From Alloacidobacterium sp035547425 (GTDB lineage: Bacteria > Acidobacteriota > Terriglobia > Terriglobales > Acidobacteriaceae): a DNA stretch of 64,000 nt. Both the position numbers and the translations under genes were made by a program. The notes beneath the pieces were generated by a model, which searched no databases, had not been told where the DNA came from, and saw nothing but the letters and a program-made list of their open reading frames with translations. Where the stretch lies: assembly GCA_035547425.1 (NCBI GenBank), contig DASZUU010000043.1, forward strand, positions 62,001 to 126,000, read 5' to 3'. This document shows, one piece after another, positions 1 to 9,226 of this stretch; within the stretch, counting starts at the first letter, position 1; each line of letters opens with the position of its first letter.

Positions 1-924
1 GTGCGTTATGTAGGTCTGTGCGGCACGGATTTGAACTCGTATCGAGGATGGAATCCTCTTGTTGCATATCCGCGTATTCCAGGCCATGAAATCGCAGCGA
101 CGATTGTGGAAATTGATGAAAATAACCTCGGTCTTTCGTCCGGAACTGACGTTACGCTTTCTCCTTATACAAGTTGTGGAAAGTGCGCTGCGTGTCTTAA
201 TAAACGACAGAATGCCTGTCAGTTCAATGAGACCATGGGCGTGCAGCGTGACGGCGCATTGTGCGAATACATTTCTATGCCGATTGAGAAGCTGTATACA
301 GCGCGTCTCGGTTTACGTGAACTCTGCCTGGTCGAACCACTGACCGTAGGTTGTCATGCTATCGCACGCGCACATGTCAGTGCTTCAGATATTGTTGTCA
401 TCTTTGGTTGCGGCGGTGTGGGACTGGGAGCTGTTGCCGCTTCAGCATTCCGAGGAGCGAAGATCATCGCCATTGATCTTGATGATGACAAACTCGAAAT
501 AGCTCGAAAAGCCGGCGCTACCCATACTATTAATTCTTCGCGGTACGATGTCGAATCGGCGATACGAGAGCTCACGAACGGATCAGGCCCACAGGTTGTG
601 GTCGAGGCAGTAGGACGGCCAGAAACATTTCGTGTCGCAGTTGATCTAGTTGCTTACACCGGGCGTGTGGTCTACATCGGTTATGCTAAAGAACTGGTAA
701 GTTACGAGACAAAGATCTTTGTTCAGAAAGAGCTAGATATCATGGGCACCAGAAATGCATTGCCTCAGGACTTTCATGAAGTTATCAGCATGCTGGAACA
801 AAAGCGATTTCCTGTTGATTTTGCCATCAGTATGATTGTGGAGCTGGAAAAAGCGCGGGAAATTTTTAAAGAGTGGGCTGCCGAACCTACGAGATTCACT
901 AAAATTATGGTGTCTCTTGGATAA
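1..924 (+). CDS. Zinc-dependent medium-chain alcohol/polyol dehydrogenase, 5' partial
   Basis: NAD(P)-dependent oxidoreductase of the zinc MDR family, acting on a sugar alcohol or sugar acid. The visible 307 residues contain the catalytic zinc Cys (GLCGTD, C7), the GHE motif (H29-E30), the four structural-zinc cysteines (C59, C62, C65, C73) and the Rossmann loop GCGGVGLG (about 136-143). Full family members are about 340 residues and have some 25-30 residues before the GLCGTD motif, so the GTG at base 1 is an internal valine codon and the true start lies outside the window. Its place beside a receptor, LacI regulator, transporter and sugar kinase suggests a step in the same sugar pathway, as in L-galactonate, sorbitol or threonine dehydrogenases. 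The exact substrate cannot be read from the sequence. Confidence 0.85.
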   Translation: MRYVGLCGTDLNSYRGWNPLVAYPRIPGHEIAATIVEIDENNLGLSSGTDVTLSPYTSCGKCAACLNKRQNACQFNETMGVQRDGALCEYISMPIEKLYTARLGLRELCLVEPLTVGCHAIARAHVSASDIVVIFGCGGVGLGAVAASAFRGAKIIAIDLDDDKLEIARKAGATHTINSSRYDVESAIRELTNGSGPQVVVEAVGRPETFRVAVDLVAYTGRVVYIGYAKELVSYETKIFVQKELDIMGTRNALPQDFHEVISMLEQKRFPVDFAISMIVELEKAREIFKEWAAEPTRFTKIMVSLG

Positions 925-974
925 ACCGTGAAGAGGCCGATTCATAGTTATCCACTCAGCGCTCGATGTCAGTC

Positions 975-2435
975 TCAGTGAGACTGCGAATTAATCCTCA
1001 CCTGTCCAATATTCACTTCACGTTGTATTTCCTGGTTCACAAGAGATCGCAATCGACTCAAAGCTTCATTCGCTTCCTGATCGCGGTGCAACTTTCGCAG
1101 CAGTATGAATTCGCGATTCAATGCAGCGCGATTCTCAGGTTCTATTGCCAGGGCTAATTGGATATGCTTGAGAGCTCCGGAAAAATCGTGTTGTTGTTCC
1201 AGCAACTTTCCCATTAGCACTTGCGCCTCTGCCGAGTCAGGCTTTGCCTCCAGCGATTTAGCCAAATGGTTTTGCGCCTTGTCATACTCTGCCTGTCCAG
1301 GCATGGCTCCGGAGCGGATAAGCAAGTCTGCCAATAGATAATTGGCAACTGCATCATTCGGAGTTGCACGAAGCTGCTTCTCTAGTAGCTCTTTTTCCTT
1401 CTGTGGATCATTCTTGTCTGAATACAACAGGCTCATTGCGATGGTGCTGTGCGGCTGGTTAGGCTCGAGCTCGGTTGCAGCGGTAAAATCATGTTCTGCC
1501 TTATCGTATTGGGCTAACTGGGCGTAAGCTACGCCCCGAATAAGATACAAGGACGCAGAACGGGGAATGGTGACAAGGCCTGCGGATGCTGCTGTAACAG
1601 CGCGGTTTTCCTGGCTGTGATCGAGGCACAGGATCGCTAAGTCGAGATAATTTGATTCTTTGGCAGGGTCAATCTGTATTGCTTTTTCCAACATGCTAAA
1701 GGCATCATCCGGCCTGTTGGCATGAGCATAGGCAGAGGCTAAAAGATTCAACAATTCCGAGTCTTTCGCATCAGACAACGGAGCCAGTGTTGCAATGGCT
1801 CCGTTGAAATCATGCAATTGCATTTGTACGATAGCGAGATTGTATTTGAGTTGTCCGCTGTGAGGATGTAGTTGTATACCGTGTGACAGCGTTGCCAAAG
1901 CTTCTTGTTTTTTTTCACTTTTCAATTGGCAATCTGCAAATTCGGAAATTGCGGTAGGCGACTGGTAGACTGCTTTTTGACTGTGCTCGAAGTATTCGTT
2001 AGCCGACTTACAATCGTGCGATTGATACGCTAACGCTCCCGCCATAGCGTTTGCTATTTCGTTATCCGGCGATGTCGCCAAAAGGCTTTTCACGTATTTC
2101 ATGGCTGAAGGGTCACCGTGAAGATATGCTGTTTGAGACGCAGCCTCTAGCGCAGGCAGGTATGCCTTATCGATCACTAATGCATGATCAAAACTCAGCA
2201 GGCTTTCTTTTGTTTTTCCAAGGCCATTCAGCGCGAGGCCCTGCAATGTCCATGCGGAAACATCAGTGGGATGAGTTTTAAGAAATGGAGTGAGAATCTG
2301 GAGAGCTTCTGCGAATCGTTGAGAATCTATGGCATTGGCTGCTTTTCGGCGCGTATCCGTGTCTTCCTGGCTATGCAGGCAAGATGTGGCTATGAAGAGA
2401 AGAATGAAAAATGCGAGAACAGATTTTCTACCCAT
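975..2435 (-). CDS. Secreted TPR-repeat protein
   Basis: About 486 residues made almost wholly of tetratricopeptide repeats (repeated W/L/G/Y/A/F/A/P pattern from about residue 30 to the end), a scaffold for protein contacts. The N-terminus MGRKSVLAFFILLFIATSC reads as a signal peptide, possibly with a lipid-attached Cys, so it should act in the periplasm or at the outer membrane. An upstream in-frame ATG at 2507 adds 24 residues without signal character; I prefer 2435 because the signal peptide begins there. The gene follows the TonB receptor on the same strand, with almost no gap, so the two form an operon. TPR proteins behind Oar-like receptors are common in Acidobacteria; a role in glycan uptake is inferred from that context only. 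Confidence 0.8.
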   Translation of the reverse strand: MGRKSVLAFFILLFIATSCLHSQEDTDTRRKAANAIDSQRFAEALQILTPFLKTHPTDVSAWTLQGLALNGLGKTKESLLSFDHALVIDKAYLPALEAASQTAYLHGDPSAMKYVKSLLATSPDNEIANAMAGALAYQSHDCKSANEYFEHSQKAVYQSPTAISEFADCQLKSEKKQEALATLSHGIQLHPHSGQLKYNLAIVQMQLHDFNGAIATLAPLSDAKDSELLNLLASAYAHANRPDDAFSMLEKAIQIDPAKESNYLDLAILCLDHSQENRAVTAASAGLVTIPRSASLYLIRGVAYAQLAQYDKAEHDFTAATELEPNQPHSTIAMSLLYSDKNDPQKEKELLEKQLRATPNDAVANYLLADLLIRSGAMPGQAEYDKAQNHLAKSLEAKPDSAEAQVLMGKLLEQQHDFSGALKHIQLALAIEPENRAALNREFILLRKLHRDQEANEALSRLRSLVNQEIQREVNIGQVRINSQSH

Positions 2436-2509
2436 GAAACAACTTCGAGTCGATTTTTCCGGTGGTCCAGTATAGAAGCGCGACTGGACCACTGGAAAGC
2501 TCAACATAT

Positions 2510-5500
2510 TTAGAAGCGTATTTTCCCGGAAACCTGGATATTGCGAGGTAAATTTTGGTCTGTAGATTTTCCAAATTCGCCATTTGCGAGATCACTGACT
2601 GGATTCACGAGATTCACCCTATTGAAGAGATTGAGTACTTCACCTCTCACCTGGAACCCTCCTTGCTCCCCTAAAAACGGAAGTCTAAAGGTGCGTTGTG
2701 CGGCAAGATTTACATTTGCAAGACCTGGACCATTGTATGTATTTCGACCTAGATTTCCCTCTGTGCCAAGTGGCGGCAATGGGAAATCGCTGGCTGCAAA
2801 AACTCCTTTGAGAAAATCCGAACGGTTTGTACTTTTATTGCTTCCAAAGCTGGGAACATTGGGCACGTCATAGTTATACCCATCGGCATTGAAATCTCCG
2901 GAAGGGAAGGCCGCGGAAGTATACACGGTGAACGGTTGACCTGACTCCAGTATGATGACGGGAGAAAGCGCCCATCCACTCGTGATCCAATGCTGTATGC
3001 CATTCTGAAAGCCGGGTATATTCCACACGGCGTCTATCGAAATGCGGTGGCGAGCATCATAATCCGATCGTCCATAGTTGCGCTTTGGATTGTTTACATC
3101 GATCACATTTTCCGCACCACCTACGCCGTTATCATTACTGCTCGTGTAGTCTAGTGCCTTGCCATAGTTGTAAATGGCATGGACAGACCATCCCCTGGAA
3201 AAGCGTTTTGAGATTGCAAAGGCGGCAACTTCCGCATTTGCGATCCCTATATCCTGCCCATAGACAACAGCTCCGAAGCTGGGATTAAGGCGAGCCAGAT
3301 TTCCATTGTTCACGATGAGGTCGCCGGCGTAGCGATTCGCATCAGTCTGAAAATAAAGATGCGTGCTTGATGTGCCAAAGTAATCGGCTTCAACGACTAT
3401 GCTGTTTCCAATGCTCCGTTGTACTCCAATCGACCAATTCTGTACGAGAGGAGGAGAAAGCTTTGCTTGCAAACCTCCAACTCCAATGCGCGTGCCTACA
3501 AGTCCTCCGTGAGGATCGACCTCATAAGAGATGCCCGGCGGCGGCGCAAAGCCTGTTGGTCCACTGCTGCTTGTTCCATACGAAAAATTTGCGAGTGTTG
3601 TACCGGCGTTGTAGATGCTGATACTGGGCGAAGCAAACTGCGGAGGATTGGTACGAATGCCGTCTACATAGGAGAGGTCGCCAATTTTATTATTGAAGAG
3701 GCCCCATCCGCCATGAATAGACGTGGTTCCGTTGCCGAAGACATCATAAGCGAATCCGAAACGAGGAGCGAAGCGCCATAAAGAGTTATCGACTACTTGT
3801 CCGGTTGAGCCACGCACAAGCATAGAGCCGTTTGCAATCGCATCCATGCCTTGAGCGCCAGATGCTGGAGTAAATAACGCGAGTGGATTCTTTCCATAAG
3901 TGACAGTGCCCAGATGTCCGAAATAATCCCAACGAACACCAAGGTTCAACGTGAGTTTGTTTGTTACTTTCCAGTCGTCCTGCACAAAGGGCGCGGTTTG
4001 CAGCATGAGAACTCGAGAATATAAACTCTGCGCCGTTCCTCCTTTTGCTACATCTACCACGGGGCCACTCTGTGAGCTAGGATGATCCACTGCAAAGTCG
4101 ACGATATTGGCAAAAGAAAATGATGGGCGATCAAGGCCAGCCGTAAAGTTATCGAGGTCCTGCTGACGGTCAATATCAATGCCAACCCGAATACTGTGCG
4201 ACCCCTGCACATAAGTGAGGACATCATGCCAATTCCAATTGTTATGAACCCATCCTGATGGTCCCCACGACGAAAATCCTGTGCCGAGTCCGCCGGGATA
4301 AGCATTCGGCAGCGTTGGTAAATCGCCGGGAGCTACAGGCTGATTTCCATCTGCACGTACATAGGCCACGCTGGCTTCGTTAAGCAGCTTTGGAGAGAAG
4401 GTATGTACATAATCGATCTTGTGATACCAGGTTGCATTGGGGCTTACATAAGCCAGATTGGGGCGCGCATTCGCTACTCCTCCCTGAGTCGTATTTCGAA
4501 AAAGACTATAGAAAAGCTTATCGTTACCGTTGTTGAAGTTATGATCGATGCGAACATGGCCTTGGAATCCATTGTTAATCGGTGATTGATTAATAGAAAC
4601 ATTGCCCAGCGCGACCAGATTTCCCGGCATATCTGCAGGTGGGGCATAAGGGCTGATAAGGGATTGCTCTATCTGGCTTACTGTTTGAAAGTTGCTTGTT
4701 GGAGTGCCGCCCGCAGGCGCGCCTTTGAAGAAAGCAGCAGCAAGCGAATTCGGATAGTGTGAATTGACGAAATCAACGAATTCAGGCGTTTCCATAGTTT
4801 GGGTCAATGTGACACCCTGACTACTTTTGCTCCAGAAAAGCGATCCAAAAAAGAATGTCTTGTCTTTAAAAATAGGACCGCCAATGGAGCCGCCAAAATC
4901 ATTTCGCAGATAGCGCGGAACTTTCGTTTGAAATTCGGTACGAGCTGTGAGGCCGGAGCCTGTATAAAACTCTGATAGCGTTCCGTGGAAGTTATTTGTG
5001 CCGGGCTTAGTAAATACTTCAATAAATGCGCCGCTTTGACGGCCCTTATCGGCTGAAAATGTGTTTGTGCTGACTTTCATTTGCGCTACGCTGTCAGGCT
5101 CCGGCGTAAGGTTCGTGATGCCGTCACGAGAGTTTCCATTCACGCTGGTTCCATCAACCTGATACTCATTCGCCTCCTGACGCTGGCCGGCGCCGATGAT
5201 CTGGAATCCCGGCTCTGCGTTGAAGCTGTTCGTTCCTTGTGAGCCCGAACCGCTTGCCCCTCCGAAGGAGCCGCCGAGACCGGTTACTCCAGGTGCCAGA
5301 GTAGCAACGCTTGCATAGAGATTTTCGCCAACAAGCGGAGCCGTCTGTACAGTTTGTTGCTCAAGGACGCGGCTTATTGTGCCGCTTGTCGTCTCGACTG
5401 CGGAAGAGTTTGCCGTAATTTCCACCGTGGACTGTGTAGCACCGATTGTGAGCTTCGGATAAATCGAACGGACATCAGTACCTTCGATGTCAATGTCCGT

Positions 5501-5794
5501 CTGCTGCCATGTAGCGAATCCGGGTGCAGATACATTGACAGAGTATCTGCCGGGAGCCAAATGGAGTATCTGCATGAATCCTTGTTCATTGGACGTGGTA
5601 GCTTGTTTCACCTGCGTATCTTGATTCGTCAGGGTTATCTGCGCAGAAGGAACCACGGCTCCATTCTGGTCAACAATTGTTCCCTGAATGCCGCTACTGT
5701 ATTGGGCGCTCGCCGTTGCTGTCATCGCAGCAATAAAGGCCGCAACACAAAGTGTGTTGCGCCTGAAAATATGCATAAAATTCATTTTCCGCAT
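2510..5794 (-). CDS. Oar-like TonB-dependent outer-membrane receptor with carboxypeptidase-regulatory-like domain
   Basis: Large outer-membrane protein, about 1094 residues. Order: signal peptide ending near TASAQ (about 30), a beta-sandwich CarboxypepD_reg-like domain (about 33-115, starting GIQGTIVDQNGAVVPSAQ), a plug domain (about 125-260), then the long barrel, ending in KIRF. The terminal Phe is the usual barrel-assembly signal. The family takes up large ligands, mostly glycans or peptides, using TonB energy. The ATG at 5794 has GAGAGAGA just upstream on the minus strand; a GTG at 5809 is an alternative. The TPR gene follows directly. A promoter-like TTGACA and a perfect LacI-type palindrome lie upstream, matching those in front of the transporter gene at 7248, so control by the neighbouring LacI protein is likely. 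Confidence 0.9.
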   Translation of the reverse strand: MRKMNFMHIFRRNTLCVAAFIAAMTATASAQYSSGIQGTIVDQNGAVVPSAQITLTNQDTQVKQATTSNEQGFMQILHLAPGRYSVNVSAPGFATWQQTDIDIEGTDVRSIYPKLTIGATQSTVEITANSSAVETTSGTISRVLEQQTVQTAPLVGENLYASVATLAPGVTGLGGSFGGASGSGSQGTNSFNAEPGFQIIGAGQRQEANEYQVDGTSVNGNSRDGITNLTPEPDSVAQMKVSTNTFSADKGRQSGAFIEVFTKPGTNNFHGTLSEFYTGSGLTARTEFQTKVPRYLRNDFGGSIGGPIFKDKTFFFGSLFWSKSSQGVTLTQTMETPEFVDFVNSHYPNSLAAAFFKGAPAGGTPTSNFQTVSQIEQSLISPYAPPADMPGNLVALGNVSINQSPINNGFQGHVRIDHNFNNGNDKLFYSLFRNTTQGGVANARPNLAYVSPNATWYHKIDYVHTFSPKLLNEASVAYVRADGNQPVAPGDLPTLPNAYPGGLGTGFSSWGPSGWVHNNWNWHDVLTYVQGSHSIRVGIDIDRQQDLDNFTAGLDRPSFSFANIVDFAVDHPSSQSGPVVDVAKGGTAQSLYSRVLMLQTAPFVQDDWKVTNKLTLNLGVRWDYFGHLGTVTYGKNPLALFTPASGAQGMDAIANGSMLVRGSTGQVVDNSLWRFAPRFGFAYDVFGNGTTSIHGGWGLFNNKIGDLSYVDGIRTNPPQFASPSISIYNAGTTLANFSYGTSSSGPTGFAPPPGISYEVDPHGGLVGTRIGVGGLQAKLSPPLVQNWSIGVQRSIGNSIVVEADYFGTSSTHLYFQTDANRYAGDLIVNNGNLARLNPSFGAVVYGQDIGIANAEVAAFAISKRFSRGWSVHAIYNYGKALDYTSSNDNGVGGAENVIDVNNPKRNYGRSDYDARHRISIDAVWNIPGFQNGIQHWITSGWALSPVIILESGQPFTVYTSAAFPSGDFNADGYNYDVPNVPSFGSNKSTNRSDFLKGVFAASDFPLPPLGTEGNLGRNTYNGPGLANVNLAAQRTFRLPFLGEQGGFQVRGEVLNLFNRVNLVNPVSDLANGEFGKSTDQNLPRNIQVSGKIRF

Positions 5795-5866
5795 GGCTGT
5801 CTCTCTCACCGCTCACTCAAATAGAAGCCGCCCATTCGATTCTGAACAGGATGGCTTCCCGTAATT

Positions 5867-5878
5867 TGAAAGCTTTCA
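5867..5878. promoter_or_regulatory. LacI-type operator upstream of the TonB receptor operon
   Basis: Perfect 12-bp palindrome TGAAAGCTTTCA, about 73 bp upstream of the receptor ATG. The identical palindrome, with the same TT before and TT after it, occurs at 7130-7141. On the minus strand a TTGACA box (5918-5923) with AATAAG 16 bp downstream would place the start of transcription near 5888, so the palindrome lies just inside the transcript, a classic repression position. Ownership by the adjacent LacI protein is inferred. Confidence 0.7.
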
Positions 5879-5893
5879 TTTAATTCGGCGAGA

Positions 5894-5923
5894 AGCTTAT
5901 TTGCACACCGAGAAAGTTGTCAA
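5894..5923 (-). promoter_or_regulatory. Predicted promoter of the receptor-TPR operon
   Basis: Minus-strand TTGACA (5918-5923) and AATAAG (4 of 6 to TATAAT) with a 16-bp spacer. The first T of TTGACA is 45 bp from the operator palindrome, the same spacing within 1 bp as at the transporter promoter. Confidence 0.5.
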
Positions 5924-5971
5924 CAGGAAAATTTAGAAGGCTAATCTAAATCCTGGGCCATAGAATTGAAG

Positions 5972-7006
5972 CTATTTTCGCTGCTTTTTCGATGTAGCAC
6001 GGTTTGGAGAAATGACTGAATCTCTAACTTTGAGAGCCGTTTTAAGTACAACATGTTTCGCTGGGCCATGGTCTCCACGGACACGCTCTACAAGAATGCT
6101 TGCTGCGGTAGTTCCCATCTGGTAGCCGGGCTGCGATACCGATGACAAAGGAGGACTGGTCATTTCAGCAAGATCAAGATCATCAAAGCCAATTAAGGAA
6201 ATATCTTCAGGGCAGCGCACGCCCGCCTGACGAAAAGCCAGCAGCGCACCGAAGGCAATCATGTCGTTTCCAGCAAAGATCACGGTGGGTCGAGGGATCA
6301 TGTTCAAGAGCAACAGGGTCTTGGCATAGCCTCCATGGCGGTCGAAGCTTGCTTCCTGAATATATTCGGGGTTGATGTGTAATTTTTTTTCCTGAAGGGC
6401 ACGTTTGAAACCCTTGAGCCGCTGCTGCGCATTTGTTAAGTGCCGCGGTCCCGTAATAATGGCCAGCTGTTGATGTCCTTGCCGCAGTAGGTAATTTGTT
6501 GCCTCATAAGCGCCGTGCTCGTTGTCTGCTGTGACACTATCGCCGTCCCAGTCTTTTGGAAGACGATCGACGCAAACAACTGCTGCTCCGGATTTGCGAT
6601 AGTATTCCGCCTGTACTGTCAGATCGCTAAAGCTGGATGGGATAACGATCAATCCAGATGGAAGATATGTTCTCAATTCGTTGAGATGTGCTATCTCTTT
6701 GGCGTGATCATTATCGGTATTGCAGAGAACCAATCGATACCCATTGGCGAAGGCTACATCTTCAGCTCCGCGTACAACTGCGGGAAAAAAAGGATTAGTC
6801 ACATCGGGAATGATCATCCCGATCATGTTTGTTTTATCTCTGCGAAGCCCGCGCGCAAGCTGGCTCGGCTGATAGCCGAGGGAGTTCACTGCATCCATTA
6901 CGCGCTTGCGTAGAGGCTCCCGTACTGTTGCGGATCCATTTAAAACATGAGATACCGTTCCGAGCGAAACGCCTGCAATTCGCGCAATCTCTTTCATGTT
7001 GGCCAT
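5972..7006 (-). CDS. LacI-family transcriptional regulator
   Basis: 344 residues. Residues 4-24 (MKEIARIAGVSLGTVSHVLN) are the LacI helix-turn-helix, followed by the hinge helix (LARGLRR, about 50-56) and a periplasmic-binding-protein-like effector domain (about 60-330) with the IGMIIPDVTNPFF strand that opens it. Such proteins repress catabolic operons until a sugar or sugar phosphate binds. It lies between the receptor operon (same strand, downstream) and the divergent transporter-kinase operon, and both start regions carry the same 12-bp palindrome, so it probably controls both and possibly itself, since one copy is 124 bp upstream of its own start. The effector is unknown. Confidence 0.92.
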   Translation of the reverse strand: MANMKEIARIAGVSLGTVSHVLNGSATVREPLRKRVMDAVNSLGYQPSQLARGLRRDKTNMIGMIIPDVTNPFFPAVVRGAEDVAFANGYRLVLCNTDNDHAKEIAHLNELRTYLPSGLIVIPSSFSDLTVQAEYYRKSGAAVVCVDRLPKDWDGDSVTADNEHGAYEATNYLLRQGHQQLAIITGPRHLTNAQQRLKGFKRALQEKKLHINPEYIQEASFDRHGGYAKTLLLLNMIPRPTVIFAGNDMIAFGALLAFRQAGVRCPEDISLIGFDDLDLAEMTSPPLSSVSQPGYQMGTTAASILVERVRGDHGPAKHVVLKTALKVRDSVISPNRATSKKQRK

Positions 7007-7085
7007 GTGTATTCTTTGCTCTTCTGGAGTTTTAGCATGATTGCGCAGATTTCAGCACTGTTTCAAAATGAGCGAAAAACATGTC

Positions 7086-7115
7086 TTGACAATAAGCCGC
7101 CGATCTTTCTATTCT
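7086..7115 (+). promoter_or_regulatory. Predicted promoter of the transporter-kinase operon
   Basis: TTGACA at 7086-7091 and TATTCT at 7110-7115 with an 18-bp spacer. The operator palindrome at 7130 starts just after the predicted transcription start. Confidence 0.55.
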
Positions 7116-7129
7116 GCATCAGCTTGAAT

Positions 7130-7141
7130 TGAAAGCTTTCA
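7130..7141. promoter_or_regulatory. LacI-type operator in the lacI/transporter intergenic region
   Basis: Perfect palindrome TGAAAGCTTTCA, second copy of the site at 5867-5878. Its start is 44 bp after the start of the TTGACA box, against 45 bp at the receptor promoter. It could repress both the transporter operon and lacI. Confidence 0.7.
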
Positions 7142-7247
7142 TTCACGCAAGAATTTTAATTAAGCAATGGCTTCATCAATCGACGTTGATTGCTACTGCA
7201 ATAAAATATGTCGTTTCTAATCATTCTCGAAATTCAGGAGTAAGCTT

Positions 7248-8243
7248 TTGTTTCAACCGGCAACGTACCTGGTAACCCTTTTATTCATGATTATCAGCAT
7301 GCTTTGCTGGGGATCGTGGGCTAATACGATAAAGCTTTGTCCAGGCTACCGGTTTCAGGTCTTTTATTGGGATTATGTTGTTGGGCTCGTTTTCGGCGCT
7401 CTGTTCTGGGGATTTACACTCGGTAGCCATGGCAATTTAGGGCATCCATTTCTGGCTGATTTATCCCAGGCAGATAGCTTTCATATCATCTATGCCCTGA
7501 TTGGCGGCATCATCTTCAACGTTGCCAATCTTCTCCTTGTTGCTGCGATTGAGATCGCCGGACTCGCTGTAGCTTTTCCTGTCGGCATTGGACTTGCCCT
7601 GGTAGTCGGCGCGGTCAGCAATTACGTATTAGCGCCGAGCGGAAATCCGCTACTGTTATTCGGCGGCATCGCGCTGGTATTGGCTGCAGTGGTCTTTGAT
7701 GCAGTAGCGTATCGGCTTCGAGATACGGAAAAGCGTTCGTTGACAACACGAGGCGTGTTGATCAGCCTTGCAGCAGGGCTGTTAATGGGCAGTTTTTATC
7801 CATTCGTATCAACCGCTATGAGTGGAGAGCATGCCCCCGGACCATATGCGGTCGCATTGATATTCGTGATCGGTGTGGTTTTTTGCGCGATTCCATTGAA
7901 CTATCTGCTGATGCGGAAACCGCTGGATGGCAGCTCGCGCCTTTCAATGCGGGAATACTGGAAGGCGTTGAGCGCATGGCATGTTTGGGGAATTATTGGC
8001 GGAGCAGTGTGGTGCACTGGAGCCGTGTTGAATTTTGTTGCATCGCAAGTACACCTTGTTGGCCCTGCGGTCTCCTATTCCATCGGACAGGGAGCTACGA
8101 TGATTTCGGCAGCTTGGGGTGTCTTCATCTGGCGTGAATTTGCCGCCGCTCCTGACCGTTCAAAAAGATATCTGATTTGGATGTTCATATTTTTTCTCTG
8201 CGGATTGAGCGCTATTGCGCTTGCTCCGATTTACGGGCGCTAG
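7248..8243 (+). CDS. DMT-superfamily sugar/ureide permease-like transporter
   Basis: 331 residues with about ten membrane helices. The opening MLCWGSWANTIKLCPGYRF resembles the plant ureide-permease and bacterial GRP/RhaT-like sugar transporters of the drug/metabolite superfamily, in which two five-helix halves make one inner-membrane permease. The start is a TTG at 7248: CAGGAG lies at 7235-7240 with a 7-nt spacer, and no better in-frame start is present. A ribokinase-family gene follows after 10 bp, so the imported compound is probably phosphorylated at once. Pentose, nucleoside or ureide are all possible; the sequence does not decide. Confidence 0.8.
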   Translation: MFQPATYLVTLLFMIISMLCWGSWANTIKLCPGYRFQVFYWDYVVGLVFGALFWGFTLGSHGNLGHPFLADLSQADSFHIIYALIGGIIFNVANLLLVAAIEIAGLAVAFPVGIGLALVVGAVSNYVLAPSGNPLLLFGGIALVLAAVVFDAVAYRLRDTEKRSLTTRGVLISLAAGLLMGSFYPFVSTAMSGEHAPGPYAVALIFVIGVVFCAIPLNYLLMRKPLDGSSRLSMREYWKALSAWHVWGIIGGAVWCTGAVLNFVASQVHLVGPAVSYSIGQGATMISAAWGVFIWREFAAAPDRSKRYLIWMFIFFLCGLSAIALAPIYGR

Positions 8244-8253
8244 AAAGGATTGT

Positions 8254-9213
8254 GTGATTCAAAGTAAATCTATGCTGGCGGATAAGAAACCCATTGTTGT
8301 CGTCGGCAGTATCAATATCGATCTGGTAACTCATACAACACGTATTCCTGTGGAAGGCGAAACGATCGCAGGAGACAATTTCCAGATACATCCCGGCGGC
8401 AAAGGAGCGAATCAGGCTGTCGCTGTTGCTCGGCTGGGGTATCCGGTTCGAATGATTGGTTGTTTAGGCAATGATACTTTTGGTGAGACTCTTAGAGATC
8501 AGTTGGAAATAGCCGGCGTCGATATCGAAAGTGTTGAGACTGTACCGGGTTCATCGGGTGTTGCAATGATTGTTGTCAGCGATGACGGCGAAAATTGCAT
8601 CATCATTACGCCTGGAGCGAATGCGCAGCTTGCACCTGCTGATTTAGATAAAAACATCGAGACGATTCGCTCAGCCGCACTTGTATTGACACAGCTCGAG
8701 ATTCCCCTCGAAACAGTTTTGCATCTTGCAACAATTTGCACTCATGAAGGCGTGCCACTCATGCTTGATCCGGCACCGGCCAGAGAATTGCCTGAGGAAC
8801 TACTGAGAAAAGTTTCCTGGCTTACTCCCAATGAAACTGAAGCTGCTTTCTTTACAAATGAGCAGGATCAAGACCGCGACTCGAACGATCCGGTTGATAC
8901 GGCAGAAAAGATAATTGCAAGCGGAGCCCGCAACGTTGCGCTCAAGCTTGGAGCTCGCGGTGCTTATGTGGCTTCTTCTTCAGGGCCTGCTACCTTTATT
9001 CCATCTTTTTCTGTGACTGCGGTTGATACAACTGCTGCCGGAGATGCTTTTAACGGAGCTTTTGCCGTGGCTCTGGCGATGAATATGGAGCCGGCAGAGA
9101 GTGCGCGCTTTGCTGCTGCTGCTGCTGCTGTATCTGTTACCAGGTCCGGCGCGCAACCATCGATGCCGACTATGGCTGAAGTGGAGCAGATGCTCAATAG
9201 CGAAATTAAATAA
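8254..9213 (+). CDS. rbsK: Ribokinase-family (PfkB) sugar kinase
   Basis: About 319 residues. It phosphorylates a free sugar or nucleoside with ATP. PfkB signatures are clear: the first strand IVVVGSINIDLV, the substrate/GG switch region HPGGKGANQAVAVARLG, and the second signature DTTAAGDAFNGAFAVAL with the catalytic Asp. Best fit is ribokinase, but PfkB members vary in substrate, so the symbol is tentative. A GTG at 8254 has AAGGA 5-9 bp before it; ATG at 8272 is the alternative. The longer frame from 8215 would overlap the transporter end. It sits 10 bp after the transporter and 13 bp before the next gene, so all three are one operon. Confidence 0.85.
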   Translation: MIQSKSMLADKKPIVVVGSINIDLVTHTTRIPVEGETIAGDNFQIHPGGKGANQAVAVARLGYPVRMIGCLGNDTFGETLRDQLEIAGVDIESVETVPGSSGVAMIVVSDDGENCIIITPGANAQLAPADLDKNIETIRSAALVLTQLEIPLETVLHLATICTHEGVPLMLDPAPARELPEELLRKVSWLTPNETEAAFFTNEQDQDRDSNDPVDTAEKIIASGARNVALKLGARGAYVASSSGPATFIPSFSVTAVDTTAAGDAFNGAFAVALAMNMEPAESARFAAAAAAVSVTRSGAQPSMPTMAEVEQMLNSEIK

Positions 9214-9226
9214 ACAAGGAATTGCA

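Noticed and set aside
970..986. CAGTCTCA/TGAGACTG palindrome at the end of the TPR gene
   Set aside because: Short, overlaps the stop codon and has no T-run; not enough to call a terminator or operator.
9100..9135. GCTGCTGCT run at the ribokinase C-terminus as a repeat tract
   Set aside because: It encodes a normal Ala-rich helix of PfkB kinases; length is not unusual.
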